64,000 bases of DNA. It comes from Atrichornis clamosus (lineage: Eukaryota > Chordata > Aves > Passeriformes > Menuridae). Positions 38,758 to 50,400 of the stretch are shown one piece after another. The stretch spans positions 41,594 through 105,593 of the forward strand of contig WBMZ01009010.1 in NCBI GenBank assembly GCA_013400975.1. Reading direction: 5' to 3'. Under the pieces are notes generated by a model. It was not told the DNA's origin, did not search any database, and saw only the letters and a list, made by a program, of their open reading frames with translations. Within the stretch, counting starts at the first letter, position 1. Each line of letters begins with the position of its first letter. Position numbers and translations under genes: made by a program.

Positions 38758-40699
38758 TTTTTCTAAGTGCATAAAACATCTTAAAATTGCAAAATGGAAA
38801 GCACTTTGATACTTTCAAATAACCTTTGAGCTCAGATATGTTTTATTTGCTCTCTGAGTCACTAGTTCATCTCTCTCCCAATATTCACTGTGGGTTTTTT
38901 ATTTGATAAGATCCACATTCCTCCCTCCAAAAGGAATTTGAAATTAATGTGCTTTAATTACAACCCTGTCTGCTGCTGCCCCTGTGGTCTCTGTCCCCAT
39001 TCTTTCTGCAGCCATCATTACCAGGGTCAGGAGAGGAGACTAAGGCAGGAGCAAACACAGCAGGAGCAGTGGAAGAGGCTGGGGCAGTCACTGCCAGTCT
39101 CTGGTTACCCGTTCCACATCTTCCAGAATGGGCTCTATGCCCTGGACAGCCAGTGCCAGTTTTGTCATATTTTGCAACGAAGGTGTAACAGCTGATGGGG
39201 CACCTACAGGCTGCATTGCCAACATCTGGTTTGAAAAGGGATATTGAACTTGTACATAGTACTTCTTACCCATGTGTCCTACAAGAATTTATGGAGAGAG
39301 ATAAGCATCCTTACCCTGAACTGAGGATGGATAGTTAGGCATCTTTTGCTTGCAGAGCTCTGAGAAAGTGCTATATCCCAAAGCCTTCCCTTCCACCCAC
39401 ACCCTTGAAAAAACAAATGTTGGAAATGGGAAAAATTTTGGAATTGTGCGAAAGATTCTTCCTTTATTGGAAGAAAGTTCACCCACATTCAACAATACCT
39501 TGGTCCACCTGCAGCTAGAGAGGCTTGCCAGTCTTCTCACCAAAGAGCTGAGAAGAGAGCTTTGCACTCCCGATGATGCCTCATAGCCTTGCTTTTCAGA
39601 AATTAAGTAACCCAATGGACTGTGCCAAGAATTCAGCTAAAAATGTCCTTATGGAGAACTAAGGCTAATTTGCATGTAAACTGCTACTCTAAACAAGTTT
39701 ATACTAAGGCATGGCAAATTACAGAGCAGTTGTACCAAAACAGTGATACAGTGTTCCTTAACACCGAACAGATCCAGGGCTTTCTGCAGGACTAGTCCCG
39801 GGAGAGGCAGACCCACGCTGGCTGGCCCTAACGAAGCTCAGCAGAGACTAGTTGTGATTGTTGTCTGCTTGCTTTTTGCATAGCTGCACAAACCATTCTG
39901 CATGACTTACATTACTTTTGGCAGTTCCCTGCCTTTATACAGACTAGCTGGACCTAATCTTGTGTGAGGGACTGTTACCTGAACCAGTCAGGACTGCTCC
40001 CTGTGGAGCAGCTGTGATCTAGTCCTGGACCTTGAAACTTGTCCATTTATGTATCCTGTAATTCCTTTACCCAAGTAGCAAGTGATACATTTTCCAGTAA
40101 AGCCCATTCCTAAAGAAAAACACAGAAAACTAGCTTGTAACAGTAACTACAGCTCCAATTAGGGTTTAGTACAAAAATTCCTTTCTGCCTCCCCAGTCTT
40201 TCCTGTACAGAAGGGAGTTCTTCCCATCCTGTACAGAAGGGACTGTACACCTGAAACTGGAGCAGACACATTTTTAGAAGAGGACACTATTTAATTAGTA
40301 CTTTCTGTAGGTGGGGAACTCGGTCTAGGAGAACTCTTACAGAGTTTCTTTTGTGCAACAAGTAACTGTATTTCAGCAGTAGCTCTGCTGTAAGTCTGGG
40401 TTCACTTCCCAAAGCTGAGTCACCAGTACCTGCTCCAGGACAACATACAGCTCTGCAGAGCTCTTACTTCTTCTGCCCTGGTTTCCATATGCATGAGTGG
40501 GAAAGGAGCATGCGTGCACTTTGGCAAGGTCCTTCAATGTGGACAATTTGGAAGTGGCCATAAGATTTTCTGCAGGCAAAACTTTTTCCTTGCAGTACTG
40601 GGCATACATGAATTTGTGTGTTCTTGTAGATTTTGGCCTTGATGTGGTAATACATGGGAAAAAAACCCAATCTTTTGTTTGTTTGTATTTTTCCTGAGA

Positions 40700-43680
40700 C
40701 AACAATATGTTTGCCTGCAAATCTAAAAATAAATTAATGAAAAGAAGCTTTTTGGCAACTTATGCTTCTTATGTAAAAGAGCAAAATCCTTTCCATTTTC
40801 TGTATCATCTCCAATTTTGCCATCTAATTGACTTTAAAATGCTTCAATTCTAGTAACACCAGTACAAACAACAGAGTGCAGGCTCATCCATTCAATCATG
40901 TATTACATTAGAAGCTATTTAAAACTAAAATATCAAAATAAACCCTCTAGAACACGAATAAGTGCAAAGCTACACGTTTTAACTATACTAGCAGCATACT
41001 AGTGGAAAGCTGACTGCATGTTCCTTTTTTGCTTGTGTCCTTCATGCACTATGTATAATAGAAAAACATGTTCATTTTGTTTACTCCTTAAAGCCTTTAA
41101 TGGAAAAAACTTATTAAAATTAATGAAGACATTTTGCATTTTGTAAAATATATTTAGTATTACCAAATACATTTCTGGCCCTCCAAAATCTAGACAAGCA
41201 AAAAAACCAAAACACTTCTAATCAAACAAATATGCAGGTTTATTAGAGCATGTTTCCATGTCTTAAACCTGCGATGGTTTCACAATTTTTTGTTTCCCTC
41301 TGTTTCCATTAGTGCACCCTCATGATAACATAAAACAGCTTATTAAAAAATATCTCCACAGATGAACAAATAAAAAATATTGGCTGTATGTTCCATTGTT
41401 ACAATTATGTGAAAAATTCAGCATTTACAAAAAAAGCTTGGAAACTAAATATTGCTAAATAGTATTTTCAGTTTAATTACAGAAACTGTAGAACACTCAC
41501 AGGGGAAGCTGTATGCTGACAAGCCCCAAGTGTAAGCCTAGATTTTTTAACATATTTGAAAAAAAAAGAAATTTATTATTGTGAGTCTTTTTGCTTTAAT
41601 ACATATACTGGCCATTACCCAGCTCATTTTTATTATCAATGTTATTCTACATATGTTTTTTTCATTATCTTTTCTGTTTGAATGCAAAGTGTAATAGAAA
41701 AACAATCTAATTATGCAAACATGAAAATTCTGTTAGTACAGTTAATTGCTTTTTAATATAGATTTCATGTCCAAAGTAGTAGCACAAATAGAAAACTAGG
41801 TAAAGGATAGTGTACCTAATTTGAAACACTTGCAATTTCAGTAACTGTGAATTACCTACTTGCAAAATACACGCAGTACATATAATATGCACAAACACAC
41901 ACACAACACCACTGCATGCATTTTTTTGGACTAAAATATAACTTCAGGTTCACAAACCTTCGTCCGGAGCTGGTGAGAGCTGTAGTCACATTTGTGTATT
42001 AAAAGTGGTCAAAAAGATAGTCTAATAAATATAAGCCATTCCACCGTGCTATCCTCTGGGTTCTAGTGCTTTAACAACAACAAACACTAGACCAGATTGC
42101 TCAGCTGAAGAGTAGAAAATGCTAACATGGAAAGTAGAGAGAAGAGCCAAGATTTTCTTTAGTGACAAAAACACTGATTTTTTAAAAGAACTTCTTTTAG
42201 ATATAATATTCCCAAAATAGTCAATGAGGAGCTTCTGGAGTGCTTTAATTTGATCTTATTCTGCATCTAACTCTATCAATTTCTTCCACCACTATTGGGG
42301 CAGGCATGGGCACCATCGTCAGTGAAAGCTGCATGGTGGCCCCATTTTTTTCTCTCTGCAAGCAATTAGAAAAGCAATCTTGTTTGTGAGGTTCTGGTGG
42401 GAGATAAAAAGAAACCTGTGGCTGAGGTTCCTCCTTGAATGCACATTATGCAGCCATGCTCGTGTCCCCCTGCTCCAGCAGCCAGTTGGGAATGTATCAG
42501 CACTCCTGCACCATGCCTGGGGAAACACCTGGATTTCAGGATCTAGAAAGCTCAGAAAAACAGAGCAGACAAGTACTGTACTTCTCAAAGAAATCCTCAA
42601 GACTTAAAAACACAGCAAAGCCTATTCAAGGAGCTTCAAAACCCAACCAGAAGATAAAAGACAGGCTCCAAGGAAAGATGTAACCGGATTATTTACCATA
42701 TGAACCAACTACAGCTGACTTGGTATGCATTGTGTTGAAAACAAGAACACCTTGAATGCTTTGTAACTAGCAAATGTGCTGTGATGGCTTTTTATTGCAG
42801 TTTACTGCCAATTTTTAAGACTGTACTGTCATGATCTAGCAATAAAAAATTTTAAAAAAAGACAAACCAACAACATTGATAATTTTTATATGTTCCCAGA
42901 AGACCTGTAAGTTTGATTCTCAGATGTGTGTCTTGGAATATACCGGTTCTACAGCTCTTACCAAATGGCTACACTCTCCTGAATTTATAAGGCTGTTTGT
43001 CTGACAACCAAATGTGGCTTGATCCTAGCTGTCTTAGTGAAGAAAAAAAGAAAAGATGGAATTTTTGCTGATAAAACAAGTGGTTCAGATATTCATTATG
43101 AGTTTTCTTGGTGTATCTGTTTGTAGCAGTGCTGAGCTAGTCATAGCTTATACTTATTTATCAATATATTTTTAAAATTAGTTTTAAAAAATGAAGGTAG
43201 GTGCAACAACACACACAAAAATATGCTATATAACTTCCATCAGCATGAATGGAAGAGGAAATATCACCCTAAAAACGAAACCCTGGAATACACATACGGA
43301 CATTGACAGCACTAAGGGATTTGCCTTAACAAGGGCTGCTAAATTTCAGTGTCTAAGAACTGCTAGACCTTTACAAGATAAAGCAGCATGAGCAGCTGAA
43401 TTCCAACAACTCAGTCTGTCTAACCACATTACTTATTCAGACAGCTAGGACTTTTTCCTTTTTTTTTCTGTTTAAGACTAAACTGTAATCTTGGTCATAT
43501 TGACTTTTTTCCCTGTGACTTCATTGGACAATCATGAGAAATTTTAGGCATTAACACTAGAGAGTGGAGTTACCCCAACACATGACAACTCCATTATTTT
43601 TACTGCTTTAAACAGCAAGCAAACAATGCACTTAGTATTAGAACAGACAAAAAATTAAAATAAATTCTATTTTTAAAAAT
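40700..43680 (-). other. AT-rich tract downstream of AVPR1A, possible extended 3' UTR
   Basis: About 3 kb of AT-rich sequence without recognised repeats or genes follows the first poly(A) signal. It has many A/T runs and further minus-strand AATAAA motifs. Mammalian AVPR1A transcripts have long 3' UTRs, so part of this may be transcribed; that is inference. Confidence 0.3.
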
Positions 43681-43686
43681 AATTGC

Positions 43687-43692
43687 TTTATT
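43687..43692 (-). terminator. Candidate AVPR1A polyadenylation signal AATAAA
   Basis: Perfect AATAAA on the minus strand, about 230 bp past the AVPR1A stop. Other minus-strand AATAAA hexamers lie further down (for example 42796-42791), so alternative, longer 3' ends are possible. Confidence 0.5.
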
Positions 43693-43918
43693 GTTGCCAC
43701 ACCTTCCTGATCAGTTGCACAAGTCCTAAATAACTTTCAGAAAATAATTTAGATGCTGCAGCATAGCTTATCAAGCAAGGTGGCACATTTTGTCTTATGG
43801 CCATCTTAGCCATTCCTTGGTACCATGACTGGTGCCCTGGACCGGCATAAAGTGCCATGCCATAACCTTCCCAAACACTGTGACGGGACTGCAAGCCCTG
43901 CCTGTCCCAAGGCCTGCC
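43693..43918 (-). other. AVPR1A: AVPR1A proximal 3' UTR
   Basis: Non-coding sequence from the stop codon to the first minus-strand AATAAA. No competing gene is seen on either strand. Confidence 0.6.
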
Positions 43919-44202
43919 TCATGTCGGAATGGGGATGAAGCTGGTCGATTTGGAGTGGGGCATCTCTCTCCAGGTGTTTAGGCTGTGGGTTGGGCTCCTG
44001 TTGTTGGTGAAAGAAGTCTGTCGCCTGCTATTGCTGTTTGAATCTTCTTTACTCAGTGTTTGCTTTATTTTTTGGCAGCAAGGGAAGCTCTGTATGCAGT
44101 CTTGGAGGAGGTGCCCGCTGAAGAACATGTAGATCCACGGGTTACAGCAACTGTTCAGGCTGGCCAGCAGAGCCGTAACAGTAGTTGCAGTGTTTTCAGA
44201 AT
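43919..44202 (-). CDS. AVPR1A: AVPR1A coding exon 2 (TM7 and cytoplasmic tail)
   Basis: The exon opens after a pyrimidine-rich tract and a CCCCAG acceptor. Its first two bases (AT) complete codon 336 with the G left from exon 1, giving Asp. It then encodes [10 protein letters not shown]7 with [14 protein letters not shown], helix 8, the CC pair and a Ser/Thr-rich tail ending IPIPT, then a stop at 43921-43919. The tail (SRRQTSF, NNRSPT) resembles the mammalian V1a tail. The Ser/Thr clusters are the likely kinase/arrestin sites by family knowledge. Length is 284 bases; 1006 + 284 = 1290 = 430 codons, confirming the join. Confidence 0.94.
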
Positions 44203-46957
44203 CTGGGGAGGGAGGGAGAAAGCTGTTTAATCATCAAAAGAACATTTGCACTATCCAGTCAATTGCTTCATTAACCGTTGGATTTACTTTCCTGAATATT
44301 CTAGTTATAAAAGTTGAGCCGCAGCATTTGAAATGAATAATGAGAACCTAATCAGTAAAGTTCTTATTTATGTAAGGCTGCCACTGAAGTCAATGGGAAT
44401 TTGTCTGAACAGACTTCAAAAAGCTGTGACAGAATAAGTTATGGGGTAATCCATTCAAAATAATGATTTAGTCACATTTCCACTGATGTGTATCCATGTG
44501 TTGATAAGCTGATACTTTAAATACTGAAAAGTTTTCATCCAGACCCTGGGAGACAATGGCAAAATTCCCACTGGTTTCAATAACACTGAATTTTGCTGTA
44601 TAGATTTGCATGCTTAAAAGTGTTGAATGCTCAACTAACTACTGGATTGTGGATTAAATCTGTATTTTGGAGGTTGAGCAAATTTTACTTAAGGGAAAAA
44701 TGGAAGTTAGCACTATGGCATGACAAAGCTATGGTCTTCTACCTTCAATAACTAGTTAATAGTTAGATCAAATACTCTAAATGTATATTTAGTCTAATCA
44801 ATTATTAGTGATTTTTCTTTGTAAATATTGAAACGCCAAAGAAGTATAATTACTGTGTTATGCAGTTACATAGATTTAAAGAATCTCTTCAAACAAACCT
44901 ATCAAATACTCATCTGTTCAATTAAATTTCATTTCCTTTTAAGTAAAAAAAATTAAATCAATTTGTCTACTGCAAGCCTTTATTTCTCTATAGAGATGTG
45001 CATTGTAGGCTTGACTTTAGTCCCATATTAGAGGCAATCAACACTCTCACTACAGTAAGTGATAATTTGGGGATATTAAACAAAATCAAGAAATTAAGGA
45101 TTGAAATATTTGGCTTTGCTGCCTTCTCATTATGAGGAAACAGGGTATATGTTGCTATGCTGCCTGTTGTTACCTATGTAATAGCTTTTCAACTCACCGA
45201 CTATTTTCAGCCATATTTAACAGCGGGACAGGTTTTTCCAAATTCTAAATTGCTACTAATTCATGAAAAGCGGTGACTTGACTAAAGGAGCTACTCAGAT
45301 GTGGTTGCCTTGCTAAGAGGAAGGGTTCCAGGTGTGCTCAACCCCAATATTAGACAGAAGAGACAGCAAAGAAGACGTAGTAAGTTCACTGTTCATGTAT
45401 CTGCCCCGACATGTAGGTACGCACGCTTCACAACAACACAAAACATTTCTGAAGTTTTCTTATCGGCAGCTTCAAACCGACGAAAATGCTGTTCGTTCAA
45501 ATTACGGCAGCAAATATTCCGGTTTCCATCCGCTCGTTTTCCTATGGGTGAGAACGCTGCGGCTGCTGCTCCTCTCCGGAGGCGCAGCTGCCCCCAGCAG
45601 CCGCTCCGGCTGCTCCCGGCACAGGCCGAGCTGAGCGCCGCGGCCGCCGCCGCTCCCGGGGCCTCCAGGTCCGGGGCTGCGAGCGGTGCCGGCGGGGCGG
45701 CCCCGAGGGCGGCGGCGGCCCCAGGGCTGTCTCACCCCCCCGCACAAGGGCGCTCAGCCGCTATTGCCCGGCGGGAGAGCGGCCCGCGCCGTGCCGGGGG
45801 GGCGCGCCTCTGTCCCGCTCTGCGCTTCCGCGCCCCGTCTCCCCCGCGCTCGGCTCAGGGCTGCGCAGCGCCCCGGGACAGTCCGCTGCGCCCCCGGAGG
45901 ACCACAACGCGTGCGGGGAGGCCGCGGAGGGAAAGCGGCGGCGTCACCTACCGACCCAGGGGAAGCGCTGGTCCCAGACGGACCACATCTGGATGGTGAA
46001 GAAGGGAGCCCAGCAAACGACGTACACCGAAACGATGACGAAGGTCATCTTGACGGTGCGGATCTTGGCGCGGGAGATGGTTTTGACGCTGCTGACACAG
46101 GGGGCGAGCAGCAGACCCCGCCGCGGGCCTTCGCCACCCGCCCGCCGCCCGCCGCCCGCCGCTGCCGCCTCCCCCGGGCGCGTCTTGCCCCGGACGTTGC
46201 GCCAGATGTGGTAGCAGATGAAGCCGTAGCAGGTGATGAGGATGAGGACAGGCGCGACGAAGATGCCGCCAGTGATCCAGGTGATGTAGGCGCGGGGCCC
46301 CCAGGGCATGATGAAGTGAGCCCAGCAGTCATAGACCTGCGAGCCGCGCTCCACTTCGCTGAGGGAGAAGATGAAGTACTGCGGGGTGCTGAGCAGCAGG
46401 CTGAGTGCCCAGGCCGCCGCGATCATCCCGTACGAGCGCTTGGTGGGCTGCTGCAGCGTCTTCAGCGGGTGGCAGACGGCGATGTAGCGGTCGGCGGTCA
46501 TGGCCACCAGCATGTACGCCGAGGCGAACATGCCGAAAACTTGCAGGTGCTTGACGACGCGGCAGAGCCCGTCGGGGCCGTGGAAGCGGTGGGTCACCTC
46601 CCAGCAGAGCTGGGGCAGTACCTGGAAGAAGGCCACCACCAAGTCGGCCAGACTGAGGTGGCGGATGAAGAGGTGCATGCGGGACGCCTTGCGCGGCGTG
46701 CGCCGCAGGGCCAGCAGCACGCTGCCGTTCCCCACCACCGCCACCGCGAAGGTGACGGCCAGCACCGCGATCTCCAGCTTCGCCAGCTCCTCGTCCCGCC
46801 CGAAGGGGTCCCAGCCGCCCAGGCTGCCGTTGGGCGATCCCGACCACACCTCGGGACTGGGGCTGCTGCCGCCGCCGGGCTCCGCCGCCCGCCACCGGCT
46901 GCCGTTCCCGGGCGAGGGCACAGCCCGGGGGGAGCCGGCGCCACTGGCGAGGCGCAT
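43919..46957 (-). CDS. AVPR1A: Vasotocin/vasopressin V1a-type receptor, two coding exons (46957-45952 joined to 44202-43919)
   Basis: This is a class A G-protein-coupled receptor for vasotocin (the bird vasopressin). The family couples mainly through Gq to phospholipase C at the plasma membrane. The joined reading frame gives 429 residues, against 418 in human. Visible landmarks: two N-glycosylation sites in the N-terminus (N18, N43), TM1 about 62-87, the ECL1/ECL2 cysteine pair (C132, C211), DRYIAVCHP after TM3 (D156-R157-Y158), CWAPFF in TM6 (C315-P318), NPWIY in TM7 (N356-Y360), and a CC pair at 377-378 likely to be palmitoylated. The start at 46957 is chosen because the N-terminal MRL and the distance to TM1 match mammalian V1a. 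The match runs through the whole core, including [18 protein letters not shown] and [10 protein letters not shown], and favours V1a over V1b or the oxytocin receptor. The third intracellular loop holds an Ala/Gly/Arg-rich stretch (about 261-280). No stops or frameshifts were seen. Confidence 0.95.
44203..45951 (-). other. AVPR1A: AVPR1A intron (phase 1, 1749 bp)
   Basis: GT...AG boundaries are seen on the minus strand: GTAGGTGAC donor at 45951 and CCCCAG acceptor ending at 44203. The first ~400 bases are still CpG-rich; the rest is AT-rich with no repeat I could identify. Long introns at this site are common in the family; this one is short. Confidence 0.9.
45952..46957 (-). CDS. AVPR1A: AVPR1A coding exon 1 (N-terminus to the end of TM6/ECL3)
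   Basis: The exon has 1006 coding bases: 335 codons plus one base of codon 336. The minus-strand ATG is at 46957-46955. Its context is weak (T at -3). The exon ends after TGGGTCG, followed at once by a GTAGGTGAC donor (GT at 45951-45950). It encodes the extracellular N-terminus and TM1 to TM6. This one-long-exon layout, with the intron between TM6 and TM7, is the known arrangement of vasopressin/oxytocin receptor genes. It is very GC-rich, so long open frames on the opposite strand here are by-products of base composition. Confidence 0.95.
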
Positions 46958-47072
46958 GGAGGGGGCTGCGCGGAGGGGCCCGGTCCGAACCCCGCACGTC
47001 CGCTCGCCCGCCGCCTCCCTGCTCCGGTGGCCCGGAGCGCCGGAGCAGGTGCCTTTATCCCGCCGGCTGCGG

Positions 47073-47095
47073 GAGGCGAGGCGAGGCGAGGCGAG
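47073..47095. repeat. Pentanucleotide microsatellite (GAGGC)4.6
   Basis: Four perfect GAGGC units and a partial fifth, about 120 bp upstream of the AVPR1A ATG, in probable 5' UTR. The tract is uninterrupted, so it could vary in length between individuals. Confidence 0.85.
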
Positions 47096-47264
47096 AGGGA
47101 GCTCCCGCACCAGTGGCTGCCCAGCGCCTGACGCCAGCCCCTTTCTTCCTCCGGCTGCCGCCGCCGCTCGCTCGCCCCGCCACGGGACTCGGGCCGCTCC
47201 GCCCAGACAGCGCTGCGCCGAGGGGAGCTGGGTCCGACACCCCTTCCCGGCCCCCGCGGAGCCC

Positions 47265-47277
47265 GGCGGGGCGGGGC
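47265..47277. promoter_or_regulatory. Overlapping GC boxes (Sp1/KLF-type)
   Basis: Two overlapping GGCGGGGC motifs, about 310 bp upstream of the AVPR1A start codon inside the CpG island. This is a known Sp1/KLF consensus; binding is inferred only. Confidence 0.5.
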
Positions 47278-47425
47278 AGCAGGAAGGGCTGCTCGGGCCG
47301 GAACGGTGCGGCCGGAGAGCTCCCTCACGCTCAGGTAAAGCAGCACTTGCAATTGAGAATAAAATTGTTGCCGTAACCACGCAGAGTAGACGAAGGTCTG
47401 TCAGCATCAGCCTGCACACCGCCAT

Positions 47426-50400
47426 CTGGCTTCCAGCCGTCTCGTCGGTAAGAGGTGCTGGTTTGGCTCTAAGAGAGATCCCGTCTGGGCTTTTGGCATA
47501 TCATTGTCATCCTGGGATCAACTCCAGCGAAGTAAATTATTAGAAAAAGTAACGCAGAGTTTGAAAGCAACCTAATATTTCTGAAGGTTTCAGGACATCA
47601 CCTCGGACAATAAATGTCATCCATACCTTAGCATAGGTCTAAGCCACATGTTTCTGCAAGTACAAGCATAATGTCCACATTTACTGTAGAGTTTCTGGCA
47701 GTGGGTCATTTATATCCCGGTTTTAAACATGTTTTAGCTGAAGAGTTTTCCTGCTCTTCGTAGAGTGAACAGACTTGGTGAAAATTCTGGCCCCACTGTC
47801 ATGCATGTGGATTTACACCCTGATTTCATTGAAACCTGAATTTCACCAAAACCTGAATGTCACCCTTCATTTAGAAACTCCTTCCTTCAGCCACACAAAA
47901 ATGCCTAAGATCACAACAAAGCAATATGTTAAATGCTAGCCTTACTTTGTTTTTAATGAAACTCTCTAAGTCTCCTCATATGTGATTACAATTAAATTTA
48001 GTTCTAAAAAAAATATGTTGTTTTACAGGGAGAAGGGAAAATGGGGAAGAATGAAACATTAAATCTTACTTTGATTAAAAAGATATTTCCAACATTTTTT
48101 ACTCCAGAAGAGTCTTAAAGCTCAAAATACAAGATGACAGACTTGTAGGCATGTTAGCATTGTGCAGTGCTTTATCCCAGGCTCTTTTGCCATTTTCTGG
48201 GCTTGTTAACCTCCAAGAGGGTGTGTGCACGCATCCCATTCTGTCACTATCCTTCCTTTGCTTGTGAGCCAGTGCCCGGAGTCTTGCAGGACACTGCTGC
48301 TGCCGTGCAAAGAGTTGTCATGAGCTTTTCAATACAAAGCTGCAAACCCTCCCCAAAACCTGGAAAAACAGACAATAAATGTGGCTATCCTAAGTTTCTA
48401 GCAAACTTCTTTCTTTAAAAGTGCCTTTGTTCCAAAACCTGTGTTTTATGAGCAGTTCACTGCATTATTCACACCTTAGTGCTGATTTCATTGTATTCGA
48501 CCTGGGAAACTGGTGTGTGTAACTACAGGTTTCAGGTCAAGTAAAGAGGGAAACTAAAGCTACGTATCACAAATCTCACAATACTGCTACCAAGGCTTCT
48601 TTCACATTCCTTGCCTGTCTCTCTGACACATTTTACAGGAGTTGAATGTTACGTAAATGAAGCATTACTCAGGAAACTCTGCTAACAGATTTTCGGCTGT
48701 GCAAACTCTGCGAGGATCATAAAGCTCTGTTTACTGCTGAGTATGTCATCCATTAACAGAAGAGATGACATTCAGGTTTGACAGAGACATATTTTTAGCA
48801 GCCAGATAACACGATAAAGGCGATTGTACTAGTTCAGGGTACTGAGAATTTACCACATCAACTCAGAAATACTCCTTTCCAACACATATTTTGTTCCTCT
48901 GAATAGCATTTATAAGAATGTTTTGAGAGCAAAGGGCTGGACACTTGCCTCAATATCATTGCACAAGACTGTACCTAGTGATTACGTGCTATGTTAAGCA
49001 TGCTACTGATAATTTTTTTTTGTTTTTTACTCCATCAGATAGAAGTAATCTAGGGCTAGTCTTTCTTGTTTCATTCCCAAAATTAGTCAATATTGATGTT
49101 TTTATAGATAATATACCTAACAAGGTTGTTGCAAAAAACATAGGTCAGTAGAGAAGTTTTTTATATCTAGTAGTTTAAAAATTCAGGATTCCTAAGGTTT
49201 CTATACTAGTTTAATCAACATCTAGTCTGATCTTGTTTGTTCAATTCTAACAGTATTGGTGTTTTTCAAATTAATCAGTACTTGTAGAATATTCTTCCAA
49301 ACAGAAAAATTGCTACTGGGAAAGCTGATGGAAGAAATTGACATTTTTGCCCTGTGATTCACCTGGAGCTCAGCATGGAATTGAACTCTCAGTAAAGCAA
49401 AATGAGACTGCTGTTACAAGAAACCTTTAATTGTTCTCACTGGGCACACAGCTTTCTATAAAACTACCAAAGGATGGCAAGGGTTTCTAGCTTATTCTCT
49501 GCTGCCATACGGGTTTCTATAAATGTGCTTGAAGGTTGACATATATCTTCTTTTGAATGTTGAATTCATTGACAACTGAATGGCTTCTGCAAAGTACTCG
49601 AAAGCCTAACTGGAACATGATCCCATGTGTTGTCAAATGCAGCTGTTTTTCATTCATTCCTTGCTGTTGTGGTCATGACTTTATCGGCAGACTTAGCCTC
49701 TTCTTCCATGGCAAAAGAAATGTCTGAATAAGTCAAAGGCTGAAGATTTTAATCCTGGGAAATTGATGATGGTTTGTATTTGGCAAGATAGCTTTTAAAC
49801 AAAAAATGGTGGGGCTTTCAGCATAACCTTCTTCAAGAAAACTGACAGTTTTGAATTGTAGCTACTCATAGTCAAACGATGGTTCTCTACCAAGTTTTGT
49901 GAAGAGTTGCTGTAGTCGTTAGAGTTGCAAAAATCAATATAAGCAAAAAAGGTCAAGCTTTTTAATCAAATAAATTCCTCATGCAGGATAAGGGTTAAAG
50001 CACTGCTGAAAAAGGAGGTCTGTTTATTTGCAGAGGATTCAGCTGCCTTGTTAAAAAGCACATAAACCATCTACATAGATATGAACAGCTGTCTCCTGCA
50101 ATGTCTCCAAGTTCAAAGTATCTGCAATGCTCCCTTTGACCGACACTATTTAGTAAATAAGGATGAATTTGATAGGCCTTCCCAGAGAATCACAAGACTT
50201 AGATGCTGCAGATCCCAACCCTTAAATTCAGAGCTATGGGAACCAAGCATGGGAAAAAGCCCATGAGCTGAGTGAGCAACTACTAAAAGCTGGGGTCACC
50301 AGGGAGGCAAGCAGACATCCTAGTGAAGAAAATGTCACCTGAAGGCAGACAGGAGAACATCTGGCACACAAAGCAGCCTCCTGGAAAAATGCCTTGTTTA

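Larger units (their letters stand above)
34894..40699. other. Intergenic, about 5.8 kb; no gene seen
   Basis: Mostly AT-rich. Open frames reach 160 codons (36038-36520, plus) but show no recognised domain. A moderately GC-rich part (38960-39200) with a 101-codon open frame is also unidentified. Two short hairpins near 38008 and 38730 are listed separately. Confidence 0.5.
45540..47340. promoter_or_regulatory. CpG island over AVPR1A exon 1, promoter and 5' part of intron
   Basis: Base composition changes abruptly from AT-rich flanks to dense CpG (runs such as GCCGCGGCCGCCGC near 45640) from about 45540 to 47340. It covers exon 1 and some 380 bases upstream of the ATG, as expected for a CpG-island promoter. 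Boundaries are by eye. Confidence 0.85.
46958..47340 (-). promoter_or_regulatory. AVPR1A: AVPR1A 5' UTR / proximal promoter region
   Basis: GC-rich sequence immediately upstream of the start codon. It contains a tandem GC box (47265-47277), a pentanucleotide repeat (47073-47095) and one weak TATA-like GATAAAGG (minus strand, 47060-47052). No canonical TATA box with a clear initiator was seen, so a dispersed CpG-island start is more likely. The transcription start cannot be fixed from sequence alone. The frame of the receptor stays open through this whole stretch (see findings). Confidence 0.55.

Noticed and set aside
38730..38762. Hairpin plus T run resembling a rho-independent terminator
   Set aside because: The locus is vertebrate, and no transcription unit ends here.
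45686..47131. 481-codon open frame on the plus strand, and a 347-codon one at 46500-47543
   Set aside because: Both lie antisense to AVPR1A exon 1 within the CpG island. Their Gly/Ala/Arg/Pro-rich translations are shadows of GC-rich sequence with few stop codons, and no domain is recognised.
46329..47352. Minus-strand open frames of 222 and 252 codons overlapping AVPR1A exon 1 in other frames
   Set aside because: They are out-of-frame readings of the receptor exon with the same composition effect; the receptor frame explains the sequence.
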